Part shown: positions 47,046-62,000 of the stretch, one piece after another
Layout of the letters: every line of letters starts with the position of its first letter
Position numbering within the stretch: position 1 is the stretch's first letter
Source: Eumeta japonica
Lineage: Eukaryota; Arthropoda; Insecta; Lepidoptera; Psychidae
Length of the DNA stretch: 64,000 nt
NCBI GenBank assembly: GCA_005406025.1
Contig: BGZK01000841.1
Coordinates: 186,001 to 250,000, forward strand
Direction: 5' to 3'
Position numbers and translations under genes: made by a program
Notes under the pieces: model-generated
Database searches by the model: none
What the model saw: the letters and a program-made list of their open reading frames with translations, nothing else
Told to the model about the DNA's origin: nothing

Positions 47046-50000
47046 CACGCCGCGTACATTTTATCGTAGCGTAGCGACGTCTCTGAGAGCCGAGTCCGTT
47101 AGAATCTCGTGTTCGCCTAATAATACGCGTCTATCGCTGCATCACTGCGGTACCATTAGCAGAGGCCTAAAAACGGTAACCTCGTCCGTCGGTCCACGTG
47201 TCACGGCTCCTTAAGTTTTTTTTAATAGACACATCAGATGATTTTATATTGCGATTACAAAAATTACTGTCAAAAATACTGGACGATATTTGGCATTGCA
47301 GGCAGTGAATTAATTAGAACGACAATTAGTACGGAAGCTGTAAATTTAGTCTCGCTACCTCAGACGATGTCAAATTGTAATTGACTACGCGAGTAGAACG
47401 CCAAACGTTTATGAAAACAGTAAACGTGCATAATGGTCAGATCGATTTACACGTTACACATAATATCAGACATAGAATCGTTAATCCGTAGAGATGTTTG
47501 CGACCAAACGTGAACGGAAAGTAGAACTCGCAGCCGCTTACTTTCGGAGCATACGTACTCAAGACAGATAAACAAATGGTTTTACATGCACAAACAGGAA
47601 TGAACTTTTCGGACACCATTTCGCACGACAGGAAGGCATTGTAATCGAATTTCTTAAGAAGCCGGAAATCAGGGCTAATACTTTACATATATGATTGTCG
47701 TTCAGTGTTTGCAGGTCGGTCCGAAAGGTTCCACATAGTTCTGAAGCGATAACTTTTCGATCTCGTAAAGCACGAAAACACTTTTTTATCGAGTTTTCAC
47801 GAAACATTTCTTCTGAACGTAGCGACTGATTCAGGCGCCGCCGAAGGCATTTAATGAAGCTCGATGAGGCTGAAAGTTTTCGTCACTTTTATAGCGTTCA
47901 CCGAAATTCGATGAGAAATGTTGATAAGATTTCGGACTCGATCTTTTCACAACAGTCTAGAAATTGGTCGAAAATAAATAAACTGACTTCAATACGTTGT
48001 CGACATTCCCTCCCCGAAATCTCTATGAACGGTTGACGTCAAGTTTTCAGAAATTTAAAGACAGTCTAGTACTTTCGAATGTCACAAACTCGATCACATT
48101 CGGTCGGTCCGTTCAAACGCTATTCGTTCGATACTCGACGGACGCGGAAAAGCTTTTTAGGAATTCAAAACATCGTCGACGTCCAAAGAAACCTCGATAT
48201 TCGAAATACCCATACGACGGGGTGAAGATAACAGCTCCACCGATTTCACGAAAATTTTCAATATCCTCGAAGGGAAGTTAACAGGTAACTTTTCATAGAT
48301 AGAATCTAGGGATGGTATCTCGATTCGGACGACCGTTGTGAGCCGTGTCGTTCTGTAGATGCGTCATAAGATGCATGACGATTCTTAATTGGCTTTTTTT
48401 AGCTTTCGAATTCGTTCATTTCTCGTCTCTCCCCCTTTGCATCGACGAGTTTAATAATCGAATCGAACGTCGCTTCTAATAAAATCACTCGTTAGATCTT
48501 ACAGAAGTTAGACCACTACGATTTATTTGTATTCTGTTATTCGTCGAAATACGGATTTATTATGCCTATATAATTATATCGTTACATTAATTACTTTAGC
48601 CAAAACGTGGACGCGTAAGACACGACACTCGAAGGTCTCTAAAAATTATAGTCTCGCTAGTATCCCTGACGTACGCGCAGCGCGTTCACCGCGGCCGGAC
48701 GACGATCTTCCTACCCTCTGAGGACATCGAGTGTTGCAAAGTTCTCGATCTATTTGCGGAGGACAGGTTGACACGAAGAAGAGTTTGTTGTGTCTGGAAA
48801 TGGTTAAAGCAAAATGCAAAATTCACTTACCTGAATCCGGATGTTTGAAGGTACACTTTCTAATAACAATATTCACTTAGAATTACATATTTCAGGCGAA
48901 AACCGAACACGATTACGATGCGACGGCGTGAAAAGAAGAGCACGTATTGCAGCGCACGGTAGGTACTTTCTCACCAAACGAACGATCGGTACAGCTGACG
49001 GCCGGCAGTGGCCGGCGTTCCGAGAAATCTTCGCTCAGGTGTGAAAACAACGGAGACATGCGGCGGCCGGCGAGCGGCGCGGCGGCGGGTTAACTTTCAG
49101 CCGCGACGATATCGATCGTAATATTCGAATCACGCGCCGTTCATTTATATAGCGTATACGCAGCACAGCACGCCGCGTACATTTTATCGTAGCGTAGCGA
49201 CGTCTCTGAGAGCCGAGTCCGTTAGAATCTCGTGTTCGCCTAATAATACGCGTCTATCGCTGCATCACTGCGGTACCATTAGCAGAGGCCTAAAAACGGT
49301 AACCTCGTCCGTCGGTCCACGTGTCACGGCTCCTTAAGTTTTTTAATAGACACATCAGATGATTTTATATTGCGATTACAAAATTACTGTCAAAATACTG
49401 GACGATATTTGGCATTGCAGGCAGTGAATTAATTAGAACGACAATTAGTACGGAAGCTGTAAATTTAGTCTCGCTACCTCAGACGATGTCAAATTGTAAT
49501 TGACTACGCGAGTAGAACGCCAAACGTTTATGAAAACAGTAAACGTGCATAATGGTCAGATCGATTTACACGTTACACATAATATCAGACATAGAATCGT
49601 TAATCCGTAGAGATGTTTGCGACCAAACGTGAACGGAAAGTAGAACTCGCAGCCGCTTACTTTCGGAGCATACGTACTCAAGACAGATAAACAAATGGTT
49701 TTACATGCACAAACAGGAATGAACTTTTCGGACACCATTTCGCACGACAGGAAGGCATTGTAATCGAATTTCTTAAGAAGCCGGAAATCAGGGCTAATAC
49801 TTTACATATATGATTGTCGTTCAGTGTTTGCAGGTCGGTCCGAAAGGTTCCACATAGTTCTGAAGCGATAACTTTTCGATCTCGTAAAGCACGAAAACAC
49901 TTTTTATCGAGTTTTCACGAAACATTTCTTCTGAACGTAGCGACTGATTCAGGCGCCGCCGAAGGCATTTAATGAAGCTCGATGAGGCTGAAAGTTTTCG

Positions 50001-53000
50001 TCACTTTTATAGCGTTCACCGAAATTCGATGAGAAATGTTGATAAGATTTCGGACTCGATCTTTTCACAACAGTCTAGAAATTGGTCGAAAATAAATAAA
50101 CTGACTTCAATACGTTGTCGACATTCCTCCCCGAAATCTCTATGAACGGTTGACGTCAAGTTTTCAGAAATTTAAAGACAGTCTAGTACTTTCGAATGTC
50201 ACAAACTCGATCACATTCGGTCGGTCCGTTCAAACGCTATTCGTTCGATACTCGACGGACGCGGAAAAGCTTTTTAGGAATTCAAAACATCGTCGACGTC
50301 CAAAGAAACCTCGATATTCGAAATACCCATACGACGGGGTGAAGATAACAGCTCCACCGATTTCACGAAAATTTTCAATATCCTCGAAGGGAAGTTAACA
50401 GGTAACTTTTCATAGATAGAATCTAGGGATGGTATCTCGATTCGGACGACCGTTGTGAGCCGTGTCGTTCTGTAGATGCGTCATAAGATGCATGACGATT
50501 CTTAATTGACTTTTTAGCTTTCGAATTCGTTCATTTCTCGTCTCTCCCTTTGCATCGACGAGTTTAATAATCGAATCGAACGTCGCTTCTAATAAAATCA
50601 CTCGTTAGATCTTACAGAAGTTAGACCACTACGATTTATTTGTATTCTGTTATTCGTCGAAATACGGATTTATTATGCCTATATAATTATATCGTTACAT
50701 TAATTACTTTAGCCAAAACGTGGACGCGTAAGACACGACACTCGAAGGTCTCTAAAAATTATAGTCTCGCTAGTATCCCTGACGTACGCGCAGCGCGTTC
50801 ACCGCGGCCGGACGACGATCTTCCTACCCTCTGAGGACATCGAGTGTTGCAAAGTTCTCGATCTATTTGCGGAGGACAGGTTGACACGAAGAAGAGTTTG
50901 TTGTGTCTGGAAATGGTTAAAGCAAAATGCAAAATTCACTTACCTGAATCCGGATGTTTGAAGGTACACTTTCTAATAACAATATTCACTTAGAATTACA
51001 TATTTCAGGCGAAAACCGAACACGATTACGATGCGACGGCGTGAAAAGAAGAGCACGTATTGCAGCGCACGGTAGGTACTTTCTCACTAAACGAACGATC
51101 GGTACAGCTGACGGCCGGCAGTGGCCGGCGTTCCGAGAAATCTTCGCTCAGGTGTGAAAACAACGGAGACATGCGGCGGCCGGCGAGCGGCGCGGCGGCG
51201 GGTTAACTTTCAGCCGCGACGATATCGATCGTAATGTTCGAATCACGCGCCGTTCATTTATATAGCGTATACGCAGCACAGCACGCCGCGTACATTTTAT
51301 CGTAGCGTAGCGACGTCTCTGAGAGCCGAGTCCGTTAGAATCTCGTGTTCGCCTAATAATACGCGTCTATCGCTGCATCACTGCGGTACCATTAGCAGAG
51401 GCCTAAAAACGGTAACCTCGTCCGTCGGTCCACGTGTCACGGCTCCTTAAGTTTTTTTAATAGACACATCAGATGATTTTATATTGCGATTACAAAAATT
51501 ACTGTCAAAAATACTGGACGATATTTGGCATTGCAGGCAGTGAATTAATTAGAACGACAATTAGTACGGAAGCTGTAAATTTAGTCTCGCTACCTCAGAC
51601 GATGTCAAATTGTAATTGACTACGCGAGTAGAACGCCAAACGTTTATGAAAACAGTAAACGTGCATAATGGTCAGATCGATTTACACGTTACACATAATA
51701 TCAGACATAGAATCGTTAATCCGTAGAGATGTTTGCGACCAAACGTGAACGGAAAGTAGAACTCGCAGCCGCTTACTTTCGGAGCATACGTACTCAAGAC
51801 AGATAAACAAATGGTTTTACATGCACAAACAGGAATGAACTTTTCGGACACCATTTCGCACGACAGGAAGGCATTGTAATCGAATTTCTTAAGAAGCCGG
51901 AAATCAGGGCTAATACTTTACATATATGATTGTCGTTCAGTGTTTGCAGGTCGGTCCGAAAGGTTCCACATAGTTCTGAAGCGATAACTTTTCGATCTCG
52001 TAAAGCACGAAAACACTTTTTATCGAGTTTTCACGAAACATTTCTTCTGAACGTAGCGACTGATTCAGGCGCCGCCGAAGGCATTTAATGAAGCTCGATG
52101 AGGCTGAAAGTTTTCGTCACTTTATAGCGTTCACCGAAATTCGATGAGAAATGTTGATAAGATTTCGGACTCGATCTTTTCACAACAGTCTAGAAATTGG
52201 TCGAAAATAAATAAACTGACTTCAATACGTTGTCGACATTCCTCCCCGAAATCTCTATGAACGGTTGACGTCAAGTTTTCAGAAATTTAAAGACAGTCTA
52301 GTACTTTCGAATGTCACAAACTCGATCACATTCGGTCGGTCCGTTCAAACGCTATTCGTTCGATACTCGACGGACGCGGAAAAGCTTTTTAGGAATTCAA
52401 AACATCGTCGACGTCCAAAGAAACCTCGATATTCGAAATACCCATACGACGGGGTGAAGATAACAGCTCCACCGATTTCACGAAAATTTTCAATATCCTC
52501 GAAGGGAAGTTAACAGGTAACTTTTCATAGATAGAATCTAGGGATGGTATCTCGATTCGGACGACCGTTGTGAGCCGTGTCGTTCTGTAGATGCGTCATA
52601 AGATGCATGACGATTCTTAATTGACTTTTTAGCTTTCGAATTCGTTCATTTCTCGTCTCTCCCTTTGCATCGACGAGTTTAATAATCGAATCGAACGTCG
52701 CTTCTAATAAAATCACTCGTTAGATCTTACAGAAGTTAGACCACTACGATTTATTTGTATTCTGTTATTCGTCGAAATACGGATTTATTATGCCTATATA
52801 ATTATATCGTTACATTAATTACTTTAGCCAAAACGTGGACGCGTAAGACACGACACTCGAAGGTCTCTAAAAATTATAGTCTCGCTAGTATCCCTGACGT
52901 ACGCGCAGCGCGTTCACCGCGGCCGGACGACGATCTTCCTACCCTCTGAGGACATCGAGTGTTGCAAAGTTCTCGATCTATTTGCGGAGGACAGGTTGAC

Positions 53001-56000
53001 ACGAAGAAGAGTTTGTTGTGTCTGGAAATGGTTAAAGCAAAATGCAAAATTCACTTACCTGAATCCGGATGTTTGAAGGTACACTTTCTAATAACAATAT
53101 TCACTTAGAATTACATATTTCAGGCGAAAACCGAACACGATTACGATGCGACGGCGTGAAAAGAAGAGCACGTATTGCAGCGCACGGTAGGTACTTTCTC
53201 ACTAAACGAACGATCGGTACAGCTGACGGCCGGCAGTGGCCGGCGTTCCGAGAAATCTTCGCTCAGGTGTGAAAACAACGGAGACATGCGGCGGCCGGCG
53301 AGCGGCGCGGCGGCGGGTTAACTTTCAGCCGCGACGATATCGATCGTAATGTTCGAATCACGCGCCGTTCATTTATATAGCGTATACGCAGCACAGCACG
53401 CCGCGTACATTTTATCGTAGCGTAGCGACGTCTCTGAGAGCCGAGTCCGTTAGAATCTCGTGTTCGCCTAATAATACGCGTCTATCGCTGCATCACTGCG
53501 GTACCATTAGCAGAGGCCTAAAAACGGTAACCTCGTCCGTCGGTCCACGTGTCACGGCTCCTTAAGTTTTTTAATAGACACATCAGATGATTTTATATTG
53601 CGATTACAAAATTACTGTCAAAATACTGGACGATATTTGGCATTGCAGGCAGTGAATTAATTAGAACGACAATTAGTACGGAAGCTGTAAATTTAGTCTC
53701 GCTACCTCAGACGATGTCAAATTGTAATTGACTACGCGAGTAGAACGCCAAACGTTTATGAAAACAGTAAACGTGCATAATGGTCAGATCGATTTACACG
53801 TTACACATAATATCAGACATAGAATCGTTAATCCGTAGAGATGTTTGCGACCAAACGTGAACGGAAAGTAGAACTCGCAGCCGCTTACTTTCGGAGCATA
53901 CGTACTCAAGACAGATAAACAAATGGTTTTACATGCACAAACAGGAATGAACTTTTCGGACACCATTTCGCACGACAGGAAGGCATTGTAATCGAATTTC
54001 TTAAGAAGCCGGAAATCAGGGCTAATACTTTACATATATGATTGTCGTTCAGTGTTTGCAGGTCGGTCCGAAAGGTTCCACATAGTTCTGAAGCGATAAC
54101 TTTTCGATCTCGTAAAGCACGAAAACACTTTTTATCGAGTTTTCACGAAACATTTCTTCTGAACGTAGCGACTGATTCAGGCGCCGCCGAAGGCATTTAA
54201 TGAAGCTCGATGAGGCTGAAAGTTTTCGTCACTTTTATAGCGTTCACCGAAATTCGATGAGAAATGTTGATAAGATTTCGGACTCGATCTTTTCACAACA
54301 GTCTAGAAATTGGTCGAAAATAAATAAACTGACTTCAATACGTTGTCGACATTCCCTCCCCGAAATCTCTATGAACGGTTGACGTCAAGTTTTCAGAAAT
54401 TTAAAGACAGTCTAGTACTTTCGAATGTCACAAACTCGATCACATTCGGTCGGTCCGTTCAAACGCTATTCGTTCGATACTCGACGGACGCGGAAAAGCT
54501 TTTTAGGAATTCAAAACATCGTCGACGTCCAAAGAAACCTCGATATTCGAAATACCCATACGACGGGGTGAAGATAACAGCTCCACCGATTTCACGAAAA
54601 TTTTCAATATCCTCGAAGGGAAGTTAACAGGTAACTTTTCATAGATAGAATCTAGGGATGGTATCTCGATTCGGACGACCGTTGTGAGCCGTGTCGTTCT
54701 GTAGATGCGTCATAAGATGCATGACGATTCTTAATTGACTTTTTAGCTTTCGAATTCGTTCATTTCGTCTCTCCCCTTGCATCGACGAGTTTAATAATCG
54801 AATCGAACGTCGCTTCTAATAAAATCACTCGTTAGATCTTACAGAAGTTAGACCACTACGATTTATTTGTATTCTGTTATTCGTCGAAATACGGATTTAT
54901 TATGCCTATATAATTATATCGTTACATTAATTACTTTAGCCAAAACGTGGACGCGTAAGACACGACACTCGAAGGTCTCTAAAATTATAGTCTCGCTAGT
55001 ATCCCTGACGTACGCGCAGCGTTCACCGCGGCCGGACGACGATCTTCCTACCCTCTGAGGACATCGAGTGTTGCAAAGTTCTCGATCTATTTGCGGAGGA
55101 CAGGTTGACACGAAGAAGAGTTTGTTGTGTCTGGAAATGGTTAAAGCAAAATGCAAAATTCACTTACCTGAATCCGGATGTTTGAAGGTACACTTTCTAA
55201 TAACAATATTCACTTAGAATTACATATTTCAGGCGAAAACCGAACACGATTACGATGCGACGGCGTGAAAAGAAGAGCACGTATTGCAGCGCACGGTAGG
55301 TACTTTCTCACTAAACGAACGATCGGTACAGCTGACGGCCGGCAGTGGCCGGCGTTCCGAGAAATCTTCGCTCAGGTGTGAAAACAACGGAGACATGCGG
55401 CGGCCGGCGAGCGGCGGCGGCGGGTTAACTTTCAGCCGCGACGATATCGATCGTAATGTTCGAATCACGCGCCGTTCATTTATATAGCGTATACGCAGCA
55501 CAGCACGCCGCGTACATTTTATCGTAGCGTAGCGACGTCTCTGAGAGCCGAGTCCGTTAGAATCTCGTGTTCGCCTAATAATACGCGTCTATCGCTGCAT
55601 CACTGCGGTACCATTAGCAGAGGCCTAAAACGGTAACCTCGTCCGTCGGTCCACGTGTCACGGCTCCTTAAGTTTTTACATCAGATGATGATTTTATATT
55701 GCGATTACAAAATTACTGTCAAAATACTGGACGATATTTGGCATTGCAGGCAGTGAATTAATTAGAACGACAATTAGTACGGAAGCTGTAAATTTAGTCT
55801 CGCTACCTCAGACGATGTCAAATTGTAATTGACTACGCGAGTAGAACGCCAAACGTTTATGAAAACAGTAAACGTGCATAATGGTCAGATCGATTTACAC
55901 GTTACACATAATATCAGACATAGAATCGTTAATCCGTAGAGATGTTTGCGACCAAACGTGAACGGAAAGTAGAACTCGCAGCCGCTTACTTTCGGAGCAT

Positions 56001-59000
56001 ACGTACTCAAGACAGATAAACAAATGGTTTTACATGCACAAACAGGAATGAACTTTTCGGACACCATTTCGCACGACAGGAAGGCATTGTAATCGAATTT
56101 CTTAAGAAGCCGGAAATCAGGGCTAATACTTTACATATATGATTGTCGTTCAGTGTTTGCAGGTCGGTCCGAAAGGTTCCACATAGTTCTGAAGCGATAA
56201 CTTTTCGATCTCGTAAAGCACGAAAACACTTTTTATCGAGTTTTCACGAAACATTTCTTCTGAACGTAGCGACTGATTCAGGCGCCGCCGAAGGCATTTA
56301 ATGAAGCTCGATGAGGCTGAAAGTTTTCGTCACTTTTATAGCGTTCACCGAAATTCGATGAGAAATGTTGATAAGATTTCGGACTCGATCTTTTCACAAC
56401 AGTCTAGAAATTGGTCGAAAATAAATAAACTGACTTCAATACGTTGTCGACATTCCCTCCCCGAAATCTCTATGAACGGTTGACGTCAAGTTTTCAGAAA
56501 TTTAAAGACAGTCTAGTACTTTCGAATGTCACAAACTCGATCACATTCGGTCGGTCCGTTCAAACGCTATTCGTTCGATACTCGACGGACGCGGAAAAGC
56601 TTTTTAGGAATTCAAAACATCGTCGACGTCCAAAGAAACCTCGATATTCGAAATACCCATACGACGGGGTGAAGATAACAGCTCCACCGATTTCACGAAA
56701 ATTTTCAATATCCTCGAAGGGAAGTTAACAGGTAACTTTTCATAGATAGAATCTAGGGATGGTATCTCGATTCGGACGACCGTTGTGAGCCGTGTCGTTC
56801 TGTAGATGCGTCATAAGATGCATGACGATTCTTAATTGACTTTTTTTAGCTTTCGAATTCGTTCATTTCTCGTCTCTCCCCTTTGCATCGACGAGTTTAA
56901 TAATCGAATCGAACGTCGCTTCTAATAAAATCACTCGTTAGATCTTACAGAAGTTAGACCACTACGATTTATTTGTATTCTGTTATTCGTCGAAATACGG
57001 ATTTATTATGCCTATATAATTATATCGTTACATTAATTACTTTAGCCAAAACGTGGACGCGTAAGACACGACACTCGAAGGTCTCTAAAAATTATAGTCT
57101 CGCTAGTATCCCTGACGTACGCGCAGCGCGTTCACCGCGGCCGGACGACGATCTTCCTACCCTCTGAGGACATCGAGTGTTGCAAAGTTCTCGATCTATT
57201 TGCGGAGGACAGGTTGACACGAAGAAGAGTTTGTTGTGTCTGGAAATGGTTAAAGCAAAATGCAAAATTCACTTACCTGAATCCGGATGTTTGAAGGTAC
57301 ACTTTCTAATAACAATATTCACTTAGAATTACATATTTCAGGCGAAAACCGAACACGATTACGATGCGACGGCGTGAAAAGAAGAGCACGTATTGCAGCG
57401 CACGGTAGGTACTTTCTCACTAAACGAACGATCGGTACAGCTGACGGCCGGCAGTGGCCGGCGTTCCGAGAAATCTTCGCTCAGGTGTGAAAACAACGGA
57501 GACATGCGGCGGCCGGCGAGCGCGGCGGCGGGTTAACTTTCAGCCGCGACGATATCGATCGTAATGTTCGAATCACGCGCCGTTCATTTATATAGCGTAT
57601 ACGCAGCACAGCACGCCGCGTACATTTTATCGTAGCGTAGCGACGTCTCTGAGAGCCGAGTCCGTTAGAATCTCGTGTTCGCCTAATAATACGCGTCTAT
57701 CGCTGCATCACTGCGGTACCATTAGCAGAGGCCTAAAAACGGTAACCTCGTCCGTCGGTCCACGTGTCACGGCTCCTTAAGTTTTTTTAATAGACACATC
57801 AGATGATTTTATATTGCGATTACAAAATTACTGTCAAAATACTGGACGATATTTGGCATTGCAGGCAGTGAATTAATTAGAACGACAATTAGTACGGAAG
57901 CTGTAAATTTAGTCTCGCTACCTCAGACGATGTCAAATTGTAATTGACTACGCGAGTAGAACGCCAAACGTTTATGAAAAACAGTAAACGTGCATAATGG
58001 TCAGATCGATTTACACGTTACACATAATATCAGACATAGAATCGTTAATCCGTAGAGATGTTTGCGACCAAACGTGAACGGAAAGTAGAACTCGCAGCCG
58101 CTTACTTTCGGAGCATACGTACTCAAGACAGATAAACAAATGGTTTTACATGCACAAACAGGAATGAACTTTTCGGACACCATTTCGCACGACAGGAAGG
58201 CATTGTAATCGAATTTCTTAAGAAGCCGGAAATCAGGGCTAATACTTTACATATATGATTGTCGTTCAGTGTTTGCAGGTCGGTCCGAAAGGTTCCACAT
58301 AGTTCTGAAGCGATAACTTTTCGATCTCGTAAAGCACGAAAACACTTTTTATCGAGTTTTCACGAAACATTTCTTCTGAACGTAGCGACTGATTCAGGCG
58401 CCGCCGAAGGCATTTAATGAAGCTCGATGAGGCTGAAAGTTTTCGTCACTTTTATAGCGTTCACCGAAATTCGATGAGAAATGTTGATAAGATTTCGGAC
58501 TCGATCTTTTCACAACAGTCTAGAAATTGGTCGAAAATAAATAAACTGACTTCAATACGTTGTCGACATTCCCTCCCGAAATCTCTATGAACGGTTGACG
58601 TCAAGTTTTCAGAAATTTAAAGACAGTCTAGTACTTTCGAATGTCACAAACTCGATCACATTCGGTCGGTCCGTTCAAACGCTATTCGTTCGATACTCGA
58701 CGGACGCGGAAAAGCTTTTTAGGAATTCAAAACATCGTCGACGTCCAAAGAAACCTCGATATTCGAAATACCCATACGACGGGGTGAAGATAACAGCTCC
58801 ACCGATTTCACGAAAATTTTCAATATCCTCGAAGGGAAGTTAACAGGTAACTTTTCATAGATAGAATCTAGGGATGGTATCTCGATTCGGACGACCGTTG
58901 TGAGCCGTGTCGTTCTGTAGATGCGTCATAAGATGCATGACGATTCTTAATTGACTTTTTAGCTTTCGAATTCGTTCATTTCTCGTCTCTCCCTTTGCAT

Positions 59001-62000
59001 CGACGAGTTTAATAATCGAATCGAACGTCGCTTCTAATAAAATCACTCGTTAGATCTTACAGAAGTTAGACCACTACGATTTATTTGTATTCTGTTATTC
59101 GTCGAAATACGGATTTATTATGCCTATATAATTATATCGTTACATTAATTACTTTAGCCAAAACGTGGACGCGTAAGACACGACACTCGAAGGTCTCTAA
59201 AATTATAGTCTCGCTAGTATCCCTGACGTACGCGCAGCGTTCACCGCGGCCGGACGACGATCTTCCTACCCTCTGAGGACATCGAGTGTTGCAAAGTTCT
59301 CGATCTATTTGCGGAGGACAGGTTGACACGAAGAAGAGTTTGTTGTGTCTGGAAATGGTTAAAGCAAAATGCAAAATTCACTTACCTGAATCCGGATGTT
59401 TGAAGGTACACTTTCTAATAACAATATTCACTTAGAATTACATATTTCAGGCGAAAACCGAACACGATTACGATGCGACGGCGTGAAAAGAAGAGCACGT
59501 ATTGCAGCGCACGGTAGGTACTTTCTCACTAAACGAACGATCGGTACAGCTGACGGCCGGCAGTGGCCGGCGTTCCGAGAAATCTTCGCTCAGGTGTGAA
59601 AACAACGGAGACATGCGGCGGCCGGCGAGCGGCGCGGCGGCGGGTTAACTTTCAGCCGCGACGATATCGATCGTAATGTTCGAATCACGCGCCGTTCATT
59701 TATATAGCGTATACGCAGCACAGCACGCCGCGTACATTTTATCGTAGCGTAGCGACGTCTCTGAGAGCCGAGTCCGTTAGAATCTCGTGTTCGCCTAATA
59801 ATACGCGTCTATCGCTGCATCACTGCGGTACCATTAGCAGAGGCCTAAAAACGGTAACCTCGTCCGTCGGTCCACGTGTCACGGCTCCTTAAGTTTTTTT
59901 AATAGACACATCAGATGATTTTATATTGCGATTACAAAATTACTGTCAAAATACTGGACGATATTTGGCATTGCAGGCAGTGAATTAATTAGAACGACAA
60001 TTAGTACGGAAGCTGTAAATTTAGTCTCGCTACCTCAGACGATGTCAAATTGTAATTGACTACGCGAGTAGAACGCCAAACGTTTATGAAAAACAGTAAA
60101 CGTGCATAATGGTCAGATCGATTTACACGTTACACATAATATCAGACATAGAATCGTTAATCCGTAGAGATGTTTGCGACCAAACGTGAACGGAAAGTAG
60201 AACTCGCAGCCGCTTACTTTCGGAGCATACGTACTCAAGACAGATAAACAAATGGTTTTACATGCACAAACAGGAATGAACTTTTCGGACACCATTTCGC
60301 ACGACAGGAAGGCATTGTAATCGAATTTCTTAAGAAGCCGGAAATCAGGGCTAATACTTTACATATATGATTGTCGTTCAGTGTTTGCAGGTCGGTCCGA
60401 AAGGTTCCACATAGTTCTGAAGCGATAACTTTTCGATCTCGTAAAGCACGAAAACACTTTTTATCGAGTTTTCACGAAACATTTCTTCTGAACGTAGCGA
60501 CTGATTCAGGCGCCGCCGAAGGCATTTAATGAAGCTCGATGAGGCTGAAAGTTTTCGTCACTTTTATAGCGTTCACCGAAATTCGATGAGAAATGTTGAT
60601 AAGATTTCGGACTCGATCTTTTCACAACAGTCTAGAAATTGGTCGAAAATAAATAAACTGACTTCAATACGTTGTCGACATTCCCTCCCCGAAATCTCTA
60701 TGAACGGTTGACGTCAAGTTTTCAGAAATTTAAAGACAGTCTAGTACTTTCGAATGTCACAAACTCGATCACATTCGGTCGGTCCGTTCAAACGCTATTC
60801 GTTCGATACTCGACGGACGCGGAAAAGCTTTTTAGGAATTCAAAACATCGTCGACGTCCAAAGAAACCTCGATATTCGAAATACCCATACGACGGGGTGA
60901 AGATAACAGCTCCACCGATTTCACGAAAATTTTCAATATCCTCGAAGGGAAGTTAACAGGTAACTTTTCATAGATAGAATCTAGGGATGGTATCTCGATT
61001 CGGACGACCGTTGTGAGCCGTGTCGTTCTGTAGATGCGTCATAAGATGCATGACGATTCTTAATTGACTTTTTTTAGCTTTCGAATTCGTTCATTTCTCG
61101 TCTCTCCCCTTTGCATCGACGAGTTTAATAATCGAATCGAACGTCGCTTCTAATAAAATCACTCGTTAGATCTTACAGAAGTTAGACCACTACGATTTAT
61201 TTGTATTCTGTTATTCGTCGAAATACGGATTTATTATGCCTATATAATTATATCGTTACATTAATTACTTTAGCCAAAACGTGGACGCGTAAGACACGAC
61301 ACTCGAAGGTCTCTAAAATTATAGTCTCGCTAGTATCCCTGACGTACGCGCAGCGTTCACCGCGGCCGGACGACGATCTTCCTACCCTCTGAGGACATCG
61401 AGTGTTGCAAAGTTCTCGATCTATTTGCGGAGGACAGGTTGACACGAAGAAGAGTTTGTTGTGTCTGGAAATGGTTAAAGCAAAATGCAAAATTCACTTA
61501 CCTGAATCCGGATGTTTGAAGGTACACTTTCTAATAACAATATTCACTTAGAATTACATATTTCAGGCGAAAACCGAACACGATTACGATGCGACGGCGT
61601 GAAAAGAAGAGCACGTATTGCAGCGCACGGTAGGTACTTTCTCACTAAACGAACGATCGGTACAGCTGACGGCCGGCAGTGGCCGGCGTTCCGAGAAATC
61701 TTCGCTCAGGTGTGAAAACAACGGAGACATGCGGCGGCCGGCGAGCGGCGCGGCGGCGGGTTAACTTTCAGCCGCGACGATATCGATCGTAATGTTCGAA
61801 TCACGCGCCGTTCATTTATATAGCGTATACGCAGCACAGCACGCCGCGTACATTTTATCGTAGCGTAGCGACGTCTCTGAGAGCCGAGTCCGTTAGAATC
61901 TCGTGTTCGCCTAATAATACGCGTCTATCGCTGCATCACTGCGGTACCATTAGCAGAGGCCTAAAAACGGTAACCTCGTCCGTCGGTCCACGTGTCACGG

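Noticed and set aside
50150..50398. 82-94 codon frames repeated in every satellite unit (TSSFQKFKDSLV..., MYSVIRRNTD..., MVSEKFIPV...)
   Set aside because: Several start without ATG, they overlap on both strands, and they break at once in the more divergent units. Their persistence reflects satellite homogenisation, not coding constraint.
51230..51252. tRNA B-box-like GTTCGAATC in the satellite
   Set aside because: Flanking bases do not form a T stem and there is no acceptor or anticodon arm.
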